Shown: one piece after another, positions 15,016-23,475 of the stretch
Layout of the letters: every line of letters starts with the position of its first letter
Position numbering within the stretch: the first letter of the stretch is position 1
From: Loktanella sp.
Lineage (GTDB): Bacteria; Pseudomonadota; Alphaproteobacteria; Rhodobacterales; Rhodobacteraceae
Direction: 5' to 3'
DNA length: 37,445 bases
Assembly (NCBI GenBank): GCA_017390475.1
Contig: JAFPBO010000003.1
Coordinates: 1 to 37,445 of the forward strand
The notes under the pieces: model-generated
Told to the model about the DNA's origin: nothing
The model's input: only the letters and a program-made list of their open reading frames with translations
Databases searched by the model: none
Made by a program: the position numbers and the translations under genes

Positions 15016-15046
15016 GATCCGATATGTCAACAAATGGAGAAGTATG

Positions 15047-15448
15047 ATGGCTGACAACATGCACAAACCCGCGGGGACCGTGGCCGATGATCCGGATTCG
15101 TTCAATCAATCGCATGACCTGATCGCGTCCAACAAGGTCGAAGGCACCAATGTCTACAGCCCTAATGACGAAAAGATCGGAAGCATCTACAACTTCATGG
15201 TCGACAAGAAAAGCGGCAAGGTAAGCTATGCCGTGATGTCGTTTGGTGGGTTTCTTGGCCTTGGCGAACGGTATCATCCGCTGCCGTGGGATAACTTGAC
15301 CTACGACACAAATGTTGGCGGCTACGTCGTGAACGTCACGCGCGAACAACTGGATGATGCGCCAAGCTATGCGATGGACGAAGATCCGTGGAACGATCCT
15401 GCATACGGCCGCAGGGTCCATGAGTATTACGGCACCCCGTACATTTGA
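15047..15448 (+). CDS. PRC-barrel domain protein
   Basis: 133 residues. The central part DLIASNKVEGTNVYSPNDEK followed by IGSIYNFMVDKKSGK is a typical PRC-barrel opening, and GGFLGLGERYHPLPW continues it. PRC-barrel proteins of this type are common small soluble stress proteins; their partner is mostly unknown. GGAG lies 7 nt before the ATG at 15047; an ATG directly before it (15044) is equally possible. The stress promoter lies upstream. Trehalose genes follow 45 bp downstream on the same strand, with a hairpin between, so read-through into otsBA is likely. Confidence 0.85.
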   Translation: MADNMHKPAGTVADDPDSFNQSHDLIASNKVEGTNVYSPNDEKIGSIYNFMVDKKSGKVSYAVMSFGGFLGLGERYHPLPWDNLTYDTNVGGYVVNVTREQLDDAPSYAMDEDPWNDPAYGRRVHEYYGTPYI

Positions 15449-15460
15449 CCGATAAGACAG

Positions 15461-15480
15461 GCGGGCGCGAAAGCGTCCGC
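15461..15480 (+). terminator. Hairpin between PRC-barrel gene and otsB
   Basis: An 8-bp stem (one G-U pair) with a GAAA tetraloop. No run of T follows, so it is more likely an mRNA processing or partial attenuation structure than a full terminator. Confidence 0.4.
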
Positions 15481-15493
15481 CATTGGGTGTCCC

Positions 15494-16228
15494 ATGCCAG
15501 ACTTTCCCCCGCACAGATTATCGCCTGCCGAAACGGCTTTCTTTCTGGATGTCGACGGCACCCTTGCAGAGATTGTGCCGGCCCCGCAAAGCGCCCGCGT
15601 TGCCCCGCCTGTTTTGGACGTCCTCGATCAGCTTTGGGTGTTGTCGGGCGGTGCGCTGGCGCTGGTGTCGGGCCGTTCCATCGACCAGATTGACCAGATT
15701 TTATCTCCCTTGCGCCTGCCTGCGGTGGGGGTTCACGGGCTTGAACGTCGCTTGGCGGACGGGCAGGTCAGGCGGGCTGATTACAGCGAAATCAGCTATG
15801 ACGCATTGGTGGCTTTGGTGACGGATTTTGCGCAGCGCCATACCGGGTTGCAGGCGGAACCCAAGCCCGGCGCGGTTGCGCTGCATTATCGCAAACGCCC
15901 TGATCTGGCAGAAATTTGCCTAACGTTCATGCAAGAACAGGCGGCCGCAGACCAACAGTTGGCCCTGATGAAAGGAAAGATGGTCCTTGAACTGATCCTT
16001 GGGCGGCAGACCAAAGGCGTTGCGGTCGGAAATCTGATGCAAGTGCCGCCCTATGCCCGTCGGCAACCTTTCTTTGCCGGTGATGATGTCACCGACGAGG
16101 CGGCGTTCGACTATGTGAACCAGCATGGGGGAATATCCGTCAAGATCGGGCATGGTACCACCTGTGCGCGCTATCATCTGCACAATCCCGAGGCACTAAG
16201 ACGCTATCTGAAGACGATTTTGGATTGA
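15494..16228 (+). CDS. otsB: Trehalose-6-phosphate phosphatase
   Basis: A 244-residue HAD-superfamily phosphatase that removes the phosphate from trehalose 6-phosphate. Motif I FLDVDGTLAEI (about residues 16-26) carries the nucleophilic Asp and the acid/base Asp; SGRSIDQID is typical of OtsB; VLELILGRQTKGVAV and the acidic motif FAGDDVTDEAAF (about 194-205) close the active site. Full length and in frame. It precedes otsA, with which it makes the compatible solute trehalose. No promoter of its own was seen, so it probably depends on the unit starting at 14991. Confidence 0.92.
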   Translation: MPDFPPHRLSPAETAFFLDVDGTLAEIVPAPQSARVAPPVLDVLDQLWVLSGGALALVSGRSIDQIDQILSPLRLPAVGVHGLERRLADGQVRRADYSEISYDALVALVTDFAQRHTGLQAEPKPGAVALHYRKRPDLAEICLTFMQEQAAADQQLALMKGKMVLELILGRQTKGVAVGNLMQVPPYARRQPFFAGDDVTDEAAFDYVNQHGGISVKIGHGTTCARYHLHNPEALRRYLKTILD

Positions 16229-16302
16229 TCGTCAGCGGGTTGGAACATCTGCAACCTTTGCAGGTTCGAACAGGTCGTAACCCAACAACAGGCCCCATCC
16301 AC

Positions 16303-17766
16303 ATGACAATCCGACCCACACCCCCGCGTATTCCCATCGGCACCGACGCATGGCCTGACGAAGAAGGCCTGCCATCATTATCGTCCGGCACGGGTCAGAA
16401 CCGGCTTGTCGTTGTTTCAAACCGTGTGGCGGATCTCAGCGCCTCTAGCCAATCGGGGGGGCTGGCGGTTGGGTTGTTGGATGCTATCCAAGAAAAAGGC
16501 GGCATATGGTTCGGATGGGATGGCAACCGCGACGGCAAGAACGGCGGGCCGATGCAGATACGTGACCACGGGTCTGTCACGACTGTGGGGATCCCGATTT
16601 CGCCTCAGGATTTCACGGAATATTATTCCGACTATGCCAACGGGCTGTTGTGGCCGCTGTTTCACTACCGGCTGGACCTTGTCCATATCAGTGCGACCGC
16701 CTTTGACGGCTATATGCGCGTGAACGAGGCTTTTGCCCGCCAGTTGCTGCCGCTGCTGAAACCGGATGATGTGATCTGGATACATGATTATCATCTGATC
16801 CCGCTTGCAGGCATCCTGCGCCGGTTGGGGTGCCGCCAGAAGATCGGGTTTTTTCTGCATATCCCGTTCCCGCCACCAGAGCTGTTGTCGGCAACGCCGG
16901 ATCACGAGGCGCTGGTGAACGGCCTGCTGGATTATGATCTGCTGGGGTTTCAGACCCATACCGATGTGAACAACCTCAAATCCTATCTTGCGGCGCATAA
17001 AGCGGATGTCGTGGTCAAAGGGGGTTACGTCACATCCGGTGAACGGCGGCTGCGGATTGGGCGCTTTCCCATCGGCATCGACGCCACTGATTTTGCACGG
17101 CTGGCGCGCACAAATAGCCCTGATGCGGTGCTGGCGCAAACGCAGGTCGGATCGCCTGCCTTGCAGCGTATCATCGGGGTTGACCGGCTGGATTATTCCA
17201 AGGGCCTGCCGGAACGGTTCAAAGCCTTTGACGAACTTTTGCTGGCGCATCCCGAGCTTGCCAAGCAGGTCAATTTTGTGCAGATCGCTCCGCCAACGCG
17301 TGGCGAGGTGGATGCCTATGCCGAAATCCGTGCCGAGCTTGAACAGCTGGCCGGTGCGATCAATGGACGTTTGGCCGATATCGACTGGACGCCGCTGCAA
17401 TATATCTGCCGGCCCCTGCCGCGTGACGTGATTGCGCCGTTGATGCGGCACAGCAATATCGGTTTTGTGACGCCGCTGCGAGACGGCATGAACCTTGTTG
17501 CCAAAGAGTATGTCGCGGCACAGGACCCTGATGATCCGGGTGTGCTGATCCTGTCGCAATTCGCTGGTGCCGCTGAGGAAATGCAAGAGGCGCTGATCGT
17601 CAACCCATATGACGTGGATGATATGGCAAAGCAGCTTTATCGCGGGCTGACAATGCCGCTGGAAGAACGGCGCACCCGTCATGCCGCATTGCTGTCGCAT
17701 GTCGTTTTGCACAGCGCAAAGTATTGGGCTGCGGCTTTCCTGTCGGACCTGAACGGCAGGGACTGA
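16303..17766 (+). CDS. otsA: Trehalose-6-phosphate synthase
   Basis: A family 20 glycosyltransferase joining UDP-glucose and glucose 6-phosphate. Recognisable motifs: RLVVVSNRVADL and SGGLAVGLLDAI at the N-terminus, WIHDYHLIPLAGILRR, GVDRLDYSKGLPERFKAF with the phosphate-binding Arg and Lys, and TPLRDGMNLVAKEYVA near the C-terminus. With the ATG at 16303 the product has 487 residues, close to the usual 460-490. An in-frame TTG at 16225 that overlaps the otsB stop would add 26 residues and is possible, since neither start has a good ribosome binding site. Confidence 0.93.
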   Translation: MTIRPTPPRIPIGTDAWPDEEGLPSLSSGTGQNRLVVVSNRVADLSASSQSGGLAVGLLDAIQEKGGIWFGWDGNRDGKNGGPMQIRDHGSVTTVGIPISPQDFTEYYSDYANGLLWPLFHYRLDLVHISATAFDGYMRVNEAFARQLLPLLKPDDVIWIHDYHLIPLAGILRRLGCRQKIGFFLHIPFPPPELLSATPDHEALVNGLLDYDLLGFQTHTDVNNLKSYLAAHKADVVVKGGYVTSGERRLRIGRFPIGIDATDFARLARTNSPDAVLAQTQVGSPALQRIIGVDRLDYSKGLPERFKAFDELLLAHPELAKQVNFVQIAPPTRGEVDAYAEIRAELEQLAGAINGRLADIDWTPLQYICRPLPRDVIAPLMRHSNIGFVTPLRDGMNLVAKEYVAAQDPDDPGVLILSQFAGAAEEMQEALIVNPYDVDDMAKQLYRGLTMPLEERRTRHAALLSHVVLHSAKYWAAAFLSDLNGRD

Positions 17767-17797
17767 CCGCTGCTGGCAAGGCAATGCTCCGTGGTCT

Positions 17798-17823
17798 GGA
17801 ACAACGGGGCCCGGGCCAATGTT
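17798..17823 (+). promoter_or_regulatory. EcfG-type promoter for the SDR gene (17-bp spacer)
   Basis: GGAAC (17798-17802), 17-bp spacer, TGTT (17820-17823). It is the only copy in the window whose best fit needs 17 rather than 16 bp. Confidence 0.55.
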
Positions 17824-17861
17824 GACCACTTATCATTCACTTAAAACAGGATAGAAATCTT

Positions 17862-18953
17862 ATGACCGATACTCCGAAAAACAACGAAGACGTGCCACCG
17901 ACCATCTCGGAAGGGAACAAACACTTGCGGCATGAAGACGATGACGCAATTGACCAGCGCCAACAACAGACCGATCCGGAAGGCAAGCCCCTTGCCGATC
18001 CGAACCCCGAAGGGGGTAGCGCGATGAAACAGTCGGGCGCTTCTGGGGACAACCAGCAAGGGCAGGGCGATACGCCTGCCAGGCTTGGGTCGCGGGCGAA
18101 ATCCTATCCCCGTCCGCCATTCCCCGAACAGACACAGGAACTGCCCGGAAGCTTTGCGCAGATGGAACCGCGGCCTGATCATGGTGAACATTCGTGGAAG
18201 GGGGCAGGGCGGCTAAAGGGCCATGTTGCGCTGATCACTGGCGGTGACAGCGGCATTGGGCGTGCCGTCGCGATTGCCTATGCCCGCGAAGGCGCCCATG
18301 TCGCGATCAGCTATCTGGATGAAAGTGCCGATGCCAAGGACACCGAAAGCGTGATCCTTGAATGTGGCCAGCAATGCCTGCTTTTGCCCGGTGACATCTC
18401 GGACGCCGCGCATTGCCGCGCGATCGTTGCCGCTGTTGTCGAAGAATTCGGGCGGATCGACATTCTGGTGAACAATGCCGCGCATCAGCAGCTGTTCAAC
18501 GATATCGATGAAATCACCGACAAGGAATGGGAACGGACTTTTGCGATCAATATTCACGCGATGTTCTATCTGAGCAAAGCCGCAGTTCCGCATATGAAAG
18601 ACGGCGGGTCCATCATCAACTCGGCGTCAATCAATTCTGACCAGCCGAACCCTTCGCTTTTGGCTTATGCGACGACGAAAGGCGCGATTCAGAACTTTAC
18701 CGCAGGTTTGGCGCAGATGCTGGCGGAAGACGGCATCAGGGTGAATTGCGTGGCACCGGGCCCGGTCTGGACACCGCTGATCCCGGGGAGCTTTTCGGGC
18801 GAAAAAGTCTCTGAATTCGGGGCGAATTACCCGATGAAGCGGCCCGCCCAGCCGGTCGAGCTTGCCTCGAGCTATGTGATGCTGGCCGAGCCTATGTCCA
18901 GCTATGTATCAGGGGCGACAATCGCGGTGACGGGTGGCAAGCCGATGATCTGA
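17862..18953 (+). CDS. Stress-type short-chain dehydrogenase with disordered N-terminus
   Basis: 363 residues. The first 110 or so are polar, low in hydrophobic residues and probably unstructured (NEDVPPTISEGNKH, QRQQQTDPEGKPLADPNPEG). An SDR domain follows: LITGGDSGIGRAVA (about 124-137), LVNNAAHQ, a Ser in INSASINSD, and the catalytic YATTK (about 268). This matches the YhdF/YghA-type oxidoreductases found in general stress regulons; the substrate is unknown. Its stress promoter ends 38 bp upstream. A strong hairpin follows the stop. Confidence 0.88.
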   Translation: MTDTPKNNEDVPPTISEGNKHLRHEDDDAIDQRQQQTDPEGKPLADPNPEGGSAMKQSGASGDNQQGQGDTPARLGSRAKSYPRPPFPEQTQELPGSFAQMEPRPDHGEHSWKGAGRLKGHVALITGGDSGIGRAVAIAYAREGAHVAISYLDESADAKDTESVILECGQQCLLLPGDISDAAHCRAIVAAVVEEFGRIDILVNNAAHQQLFNDIDEITDKEWERTFAINIHAMFYLSKAAVPHMKDGGSIINSASINSDQPNPSLLAYATTKGAIQNFTAGLAQMLAEDGIRVNCVAPGPVWTPLIPGSFSGEKVSEFGANYPMKRPAQPVELASSYVMLAEPMSSYVSGATIAVTGGKPMI

Positions 18954-18963
18954 CGCCAAAAAA

Positions 18964-18994
18964 CAATATCCGCCCCGTTAAAGGGCGGATATTG
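18964..18994. terminator. Bidirectional terminator between SDR gene and gene 19005
   Basis: A perfect 12-bp stem (CAATATCCGCCC / GGGCGGATATTG) with a 7-nt loop. Six A's precede it, giving a T-tract for transcripts coming from the minus-strand gene; the two genes converge here. Confidence 0.8.
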
Positions 18995-19004
18995 TGCCGG
19001 TCAA

Positions 19005-19370
19005 TCAAGGGTAGGTTGCGATCAACACCACCAGCGCGACGAACGCAAGAATTGCCACTGTTACCAGCCCGGACCGCCCCGGCCCGGACGGGCCAATTTT
19101 CGGGTCTGTCGCAGTATGCGGCTTGGCGCTGTCAACGCCGGGCACCCTGACGGGGCCGCGCTGGTCGGTCGTGGTCGGAGTATCGGGATCAATGACATCA
19201 GCATCGCGGATCCCGTAGCTGGGCACCTCGCGCAGATGGGTCCGGTCGCCCGGGGTCTTGTCGGTGCTTTGTTCGGCTGTCACCTGCGTGGCGTCATCAC
19301 GCCCTTTGCCGGCGTCCAGATCGGCGCGCAGGCGCGCGGCGGATTGTGCTTTTTGGGTGGGGTCGGACAT
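19005..19370 (-). CDS. Tail-anchored protein of unknown function
   Basis: 121 residues: a long charged, Pro/Thr/Asp-rich soluble part (MSDPTQKAQSAARLRADLDA at the start) and a single hydrophobic helix at the very C-terminus (SGLVTVAILAFVALVVLIAT, about 98-118). The layout suggests a membrane-anchored disordered protein. No family recognised. GGAGGAACC before the ATG is a strong ribosome binding site, and a stress promoter lies at 19399-19423. The terminator at 18964-18994 ends the transcript. Confidence 0.75.
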   Translation of the reverse strand: MSDPTQKAQSAARLRADLDAGKGRDDATQVTAEQSTDKTPGDRTHLREVPSYGIRDADVIDPDTPTTTDQRGPVRVPGVDSAKPHTATDPKIGPSGPGRSGLVTVAILAFVALVVLIATYP

Positions 19371-19398
19371 ATCGGTTCCTCCTGTATATGAAGGCTCA

Positions 19399-19423
19399 AA
19401 CAGGCTGGACTTGTGATTGTTCC
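19399..19423 (-). promoter_or_regulatory. EcfG-type promoter for gene 19005-19370
   Basis: Minus strand: GGAAC (19419-19423), 16-bp spacer, TGTT (19399-19402), 28 bp before the start codon. Confidence 0.7.
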
Positions 19424-19468
19424 CACAAAGCGCGCCTTTGGCACCCGCCCGACATGTCCGGCTGGACG

Positions 19469-19957
19469 TCAGTCAAATTTGACGTGTTTGCGTGTGTGCA
19501 CGTCCTGCGCGGACTTGGCTTTAATATGCATGCTGTGATGCGACACGTCTTCGGACAGCGCCCAGATCGCTGCATCTTTCAGGTCCAATGCGATCATCAT
19601 CAGCGACGGATCGTTTTTATCGTCGGCAAACATCTGGGCGAGGGTTGTGTTCCACAGCGCGTCGAGGATCGCCGTGTCATGTTGCTGGCTGATGGGGCCG
19701 GACATACAGGCGTAAAAGTCATGGTCTTTCGAGATGATGACAAAATGCGCCGTGCTGTCGGGCTGAAGCGCTTTTGCCAGATCGGTATCATCCTTGGTCA
19801 GAAACCAAAGCCGTTTGCCTGCGGCATCCACTTGCTACGCCATCGGCTGCATATGTTGCCCGCTGCCTTCGATGCCGAGCATCCCCGCCTCGAGGGATTC
19901 AAGCTGTGTCCAGAGAAGGTCTTTGGGGTTGCTGCGGGCGTGTTCAAGGTCGGTCAT
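19469..19957 (-). pseudogene. PNPOx-like general stress protein with in-frame TAG
   Basis: Minus strand, ATG at 19955-19957 behind AGGAG. The first 40 codons (MTDLEHARSNPKDLLWTQLE, then GMLGIEGSGQHMQPMA) are followed by TAG at 19835-19837, and the same frame continues with DAAGKRLWFLTKDDTDLAKA, VIISKDHDFYACMSG and TLAQMFADDK to the stop at 19469. The whole matches FMN-binding split-barrel stress proteins of about 160 residues. The N-terminal piece holds strands of the flavin site, so both parts are needed. One nonsense change, a sequencing error, or read-through would explain it. A GTG at 19829-19831 could start a 120-residue remnant. Confidence 0.75.
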
Positions 19958-19996
19958 TATTCGCTCCTGTTTGTTTGTGTGATTGTTGGCAACGTG

Positions 19997-20248
19997 TCAT
20001 ACTGGGTCGTCGCCGAGGTTGATTATGGCGACCGACACGAAAAGTGTTCCGAAAAGCAGCATACCTTGCCCGAGAAAGATCGCGGTCGGTGCGCCTGTTG
20101 CGGCCCCTTCCAGAAGGCTGCCAAGGCCAGCGGTATCAAGCCGTATCAAAAGCTTGCCGAATATTGCGCCGCAGATTGCCCCGTTGATGAATTGTGAAAT
20201 CATGAAACCCGCACAGCGCGGCAGGTGTTGCCTTGTCTGTTTGGGCAT
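19997..20248 (-). CDS. Small membrane protein of unknown function
   Basis: About 83 residues from the ATG at 20246-20248 (MPKQTRQHLPRCAGFMISQF), which has AGAGGA 9 nt upstream; two further in-frame starts lie up to 13 codons earlier. Two hydrophobic segments (FINGAICGAIFGKLLI and LGQGMLLFGTLFVSVAII) suggest a two-helix inner membrane protein. It lies 39 bp upstream of the PNPOx-like pseudogene on the same strand and probably shares its transcript, started at the promoter 20286-20310. Confidence 0.65.
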   Translation of the reverse strand: MPKQTRQHLPRCAGFMISQFINGAICGAIFGKLLIRLDTAGLGSLLEGAATGAPTAIFLGQGMLLFGTLFVSVAIINLGDDPV

Positions 20249-20285
20249 TGCATCCATTCCTCTTGCTTTCGCAATGTATCTGATC

Positions 20286-20310
20286 AACTTGTGGAAGGCT
20301 GGGATGTTCC
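20286..20310 (-). promoter_or_regulatory. EcfG-type promoter for gene 19997-20248
   Basis: Minus strand: GGAAC (20306-20310), 16-bp spacer, AGTT (20286-20289). If used, it excludes a start at 20287 and supports the start at 20248. Confidence 0.55.
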
Positions 20311-20385
20311 TGCGGCAGAAACGAAGTGTCCCCGCCGGAGCGGGAACACAGGTGCTTTAACTGTAAGATGGTAACCGCGTAGAGG

Positions 20386-21030
20386 TTACAGATCAGCTTC
20401 GCCTTCGGCTTCCGCGTCAACATCTGTTTCGAATTCCAGTTCGTCGCCATTGTCTTCATCTTCGACAATCAGCGTGACTTCTGCCTCGGCGCCCGCAGTG
20501 ACCACGGCGGCAACGACGTCATCGGCGCTGTAGCCTTCATCATCAAGCGCGGTGGTCAGCGTTTCGTTATCTTCGATGGCTGAACGCAGGTTATCCTGAT
20601 CGTCCTCAAGATCTGCCATCAGCTGGTCAAGCATCGGATCGCCGGTGCCCTCTAGCTCTGACACTGTGACGATGCGCACTTCGGCATCAGATGACATGTC
20701 GCTGAACTGGGTATCCCCGTCCGGCATTCCCGCCACGCCCAACCTAAGATCACTGATGATCTGGCTGTGGTCATCTGTACCACCGTCCATGTCGATACCT
20801 GTGGCATCATCGCCCGGCAGTGGCTCTGCTTGATCACCGGGCAATGGTGCCGGCTCGGTGCCATCTTGTGCATCATCACCCGGCAGTGGCGCGGAGTCGG
20901 TGCCCATCGGGGTTTCTTCGCCCGGCGTCGGTACGGGTTCGGTAACCGGATCGGTTGTCTGGCCAATTGCCATGGGTGACGTGGATGCCATCAGAAAGGC
21001 GGCGAGTACGAATCCATTTGTCTTGGTCAT
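20386..21030 (-). CDS. Exported acidic repeat protein of unknown function
   Basis: 214 residues. A signal peptide (MTKTNGFVLAAFLMASTSPM, cleavage near 24) precedes a Pro/Gly/Asp-rich segment with repeated PLPGDDA or PLPGDQA units, a middle part (LRLGVAGMPDGDTQFSDMSS) and an extremely acidic C-terminus (VEDEDNGDELEFETDVDAEA). It should be periplasmic or secreted; the acidity suggests metal or cation binding, which is only inference. AGGAG precedes the ATG, and a stress promoter lies at 21080-21104. It is divergent from the YciF-like gene. Confidence 0.8.
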   Translation of the reverse strand: MTKTNGFVLAAFLMASTSPMAIGQTTDPVTEPVPTPGEETPMGTDSAPLPGDDAQDGTEPAPLPGDQAEPLPGDDATGIDMDGGTDDHSQIISDLRLGVAGMPDGDTQFSDMSSDAEVRIVTVSELEGTGDPMLDQLMADLEDDQDNLRSAIEDNETLTTALDDEGYSADDVVAAVVTAGAEAEVTLIVEDEDNGDELEFETDVDAEAEGEADL

Positions 21031-21079
21031 GTTAGTCTCCTTTGGTTCACGATCGGACCGTGTGGTCCTTGCGCCTACC

Positions 21080-21104
21080 AACAGGCGTTTATCTACAATG
21101 TTCC
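21080..21104 (-). promoter_or_regulatory. EcfG-type promoter for gene 20386-21030
   Basis: Minus strand: GGAAC (21100-21104), 16-bp spacer, TGTT (21080-21083), 49 bp before the start codon. Confidence 0.7.
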
Positions 21105-21225
21105 AGAAGCCCCGGTGGGGCCGCGGCATAAGAGAGATATTGCCGGTTTTGCCCTCTCGGACGGCTTTGGTTCGCGCATCCGAACGTTTTGGATGCACGG
21201 CCGCGCGACTTGTGGCCTGCGGGCA

Positions 21226-21250
21226 GGAACATTACGTCGGGCCTGCTGTT
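21226..21250 (+). promoter_or_regulatory. EcfG-type promoter for the yciF-like gene
   Basis: GGAAC (21226-21230), 16-bp spacer, TGTT (21247-21250), 55 bp before the start codon. Confidence 0.7.
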
Positions 21251-21305
21251 TGTGGTGTCGATGCGCAGGCAATACCGCAGGCGCAAATTCACATGGAGCA
21301 AAGCA

Positions 21306-21803
21306 ATGGGTTTGTTTTCGAAAGACATCCAGACGATGGACGATCTGTACCTGCATACGTTGGAGGACATCTATTACGCCGAACAACAGATCGAGAAAGA
21401 ATTGCCCAAGATGATCGACAAAGCATCATCCAGCGCGCTGAAGGAAGCGTTCAAACATCATCTGGAGGAGACCAAAGGTCACCTGGAGCGTCTCGAAAAG
21501 GTGTTCGAACTGCTGGATGAAAAACCGCAGGGTGCGCAGTGCCCGGCAATTGACGGGATCATCAAGGAAAGCGAGCAGATTTCGAAAGAAATTGGCGATG
21601 AAAATGTGCTGGATGCTGCTTTGGCCGCCGCAGCGCAGGCGGTCGAGCATTACGAGATGACCCGCTATGGCACGCTGATCGCTTGGTCACAGGAAATGGG
21701 CCGCACGGAATGTGCCGATATCCTCAAGCAGACTTTGGCCGAAGAAGAGGCCGCTGACAAAAAGCTGACGCAGATTGCAGAAAAGCGGCTTAACGCAGCC
21801 TAG
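21306..21803 (+). CDS. YciF-like (DUF892) ferritin-fold stress protein
   Basis: 165 residues forming a four-helix ferritin-like protein: TMDDLYLHTLEDIYYAEQQI with the acidic ligands of helix A, FKHHLEETKGHLERLEKVFE, AAAQAVEHYEMTRYGTLIAW and ADILKQTLAEEEAADKKLTQ. This is the YciF/DUF892 pattern, seen in many bacterial stress regulons; a di-metal role is assumed from the fold. The start at 21306 has GGAG 9 nt upstream. It ends at a strong bidirectional terminator shared with mscS. Confidence 0.9.
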   Translation: MGLFSKDIQTMDDLYLHTLEDIYYAEQQIEKELPKMIDKASSSALKEAFKHHLEETKGHLERLEKVFELLDEKPQGAQCPAIDGIIKESEQISKEIGDENVLDAALAAAAQAVEHYEMTRYGTLIAWSQEMGRTECADILKQTLAEEEAADKKLTQIAEKRLNAA

Positions 21804-21815
21804 GTTTCGCGAACG

Positions 21816-21847
21816 TCAGCCGGGCGTGCAGGGACACGCCCGGCTGA
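21816..21847. terminator. Bidirectional terminator between yciF-like gene and mscS
   Basis: A perfect 12-bp stem (CAGCCGGGCGTG / CACGCCCGGCTG), extended by one T-A pair, with a 6-nt loop, followed by the T-rich ATATTTATTT on the plus strand. It separates two convergent genes. Confidence 0.85.
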
Positions 21848-21850
21848 TAT

Positions 21851-22945
21851 TTATTTGTCGGGCATTGGCTGTCTGGCGCTTTGTGCGGATAGAAACCGCA
21901 TGCGCGGCAATGCGTCAGGATATTCGGCCTGTAGCCAGTCAATCAGCTTTTCACGAATTTCGCATCGCAGGTCCCATGCAATCGGCGAGGTGCGCGCGCT
22001 CATCAATCCGCGCAGTTTTATGGTTTCCTTGTCCGCTTCGGTGACCTGGAGATTGACAACCTTGCCATCCCAATGCGGCGAGTCCTTGACCAGCTGTTCC
22101 AGCTTTTCGCGGACCTTTTTCACAGGCACAGTATAGTCGAGGTGCCAGTTCACTTCACCGATGATCGACGCGGTTTCGCGTGTCCAGTTCTGGAACGGTT
22201 GTTCGATGAAATAGGAGAGCGGCACCACCATGCGCCGCCAGTCCCAGATACGTATTACGACATAGGTGGCGGAAATTTCTTCGACCCAACCCCATTCACC
22301 TTCGACGATGACCACATCTTCCAGCCGGATCGGTTGCGTGACTGCGATCTGGATGCCGGCAATCAGATTGGCCAATACCGGCCTTGCAGCAAGGCCAAGC
22401 ACCAGACCGGCAGCACCAGCGGACGCGAACAGGCTGACGCCGTAGCGTTGCACTCCTTCGAATGTCAGCAAAACTGCTGCAACGGTCATAATCACGACGA
22501 TGATGTTGAAGGCGCGGCGCAGCACACGGACTTGGGTCACATATTTTCGCGCGGCAAGGTTGTCATCGGTATCAAAACGGTGACGCAAGACAGAGCGTGC
22601 GGCGTAGAAATTGATCAAAAGCAGGATCGTCCAGCCGATCAACACGATGATCAGGATCAGCGCGGTATGCTGAAATCTTGCCTCCCATGCTGTTGGCAAC
22701 GACACGCGCGGCAGAACGATGGTCAGACCAACAAGAACGAAGGCCAGACGCATCGGCGCTTTAGTGTGACGGAACACTGCGTCCGGATCGCCCCCCCATG
22801 TAGCGATACCCCGACGCAAAAGCCGAAAGGCCATCCAATGCGCAAAAATCGCAACGATAATGGCAATGACAAGCACCAGAAGGGCGTAGACAAACCCCGG
22901 CAGGTTTTCTGCTGCCCTGATCGCGGTATTCAGATATTCCATCAT
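21851..22945 (-). CDS. mscS: Small-conductance mechanosensitive channel (MscS family)
   Basis: About 364 residues. Four hydrophobic segments lie in the N-terminal half. The pore-lining helix and beta domain are clear: SLFASAGAAGLVLGLAARPV, LANLIAGIQIAVTQPIRLED and VVIVEGEWGWVEEISATYVV. The C-terminal domain contains NWTRETASIIGEV. The channel releases solutes on osmotic down-shock, which fits with trehalose synthesis nearby. The ATG at 22943-22945 is preferred over a GTG three codons earlier. No GGAAC-type promoter was found upstream, so its control may differ from its neighbours. Confidence 0.9.
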   Translation of the reverse strand: MMEYLNTAIRAAENLPGFVYALLVLVIAIIVAIFAHWMAFRLLRRGIATWGGDPDAVFRHTKAPMRLAFVLVGLTIVLPRVSLPTAWEARFQHTALILIIVLIGWTILLLINFYAARSVLRHRFDTDDNLAARKYVTQVRVLRRAFNIIVVIMTVAAVLLTFEGVQRYGVSLFASAGAAGLVLGLAARPVLANLIAGIQIAVTQPIRLEDVVIVEGEWGWVEEISATYVVIRIWDWRRMVVPLSYFIEQPFQNWTRETASIIGEVNWHLDYTVPVKKVREKLEQLVKDSPHWDGKVVNLQVTEADKETIKLRGLMSARTSPIAWDLRCEIREKLIDWLQAEYPDALPRMRFLSAQSARQPMPDK

Positions 22946-23475
22946 CAACGCCACCCCGATTTGGCGTGGCTGATTTGTGATGACGGTGGCGTGATTTTGG
23001 CCAGGTATGTTCGCTCATCCATCCGGTGGTCGCTACTGTTCATCGCCCATGCTCCTATTCTTGAACGATTGCCATCGACCTGCCGTGCGCAGTCTTCAGA
23101 AAGTCTTTTGGCCCGTTGGTGCAGGTTTTGTTTTTCACACCACAAACCGGCAACTGGCGATGATGTTTCTGCCAATGCCAAAACAACTGCCAATCAAGGA
23201 CTGACGGATCGCTAGTCAAAGCAACCGGAAGCGGCGACGCCAGAGTGCGGGAGGTACCCTTTTTGCGTCGCTGGTAATCTCGGTGATGTCGATTGGAAGA
23301 ACACCACCGGGGAAACTGGCGTTATGGGGTCAGTTTCACGTTGATGAACAGATTGCAGGACTTCTTGTTCCCGAAAAAAACACGCGACATTGGTGTGCTG
23401 ATGTTGCTTGCTGTTTTGCGACCACCGATAAGGGCGGTGGGTCAACGCATGTTTAATAATGCAACTAAAACGGAG
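22946..23475. other. About 530 bp without a convincing gene
   Basis: Open frames here have no ribosome binding site and no recognisable protein pattern. A hairpin (CCACCG 23422-23427 with CGGTGG 23435-23440) may end transcription of the NepR-like gene. No stress promoter was found in this stretch. Confidence 0.5.

Noticed and set aside
16417-17829. Minus-strand frame of 470 codons over otsA
   Set aside because: Antisense to an intact trehalose-6-phosphate synthase; composition typical of a reverse-frame shadow.
22073-23215. Plus-strand frame of 380 codons over mscS
   Set aside because: It is antisense to a clear MscS channel with conserved pore residues and has no recognisable domain or ribosome binding site.
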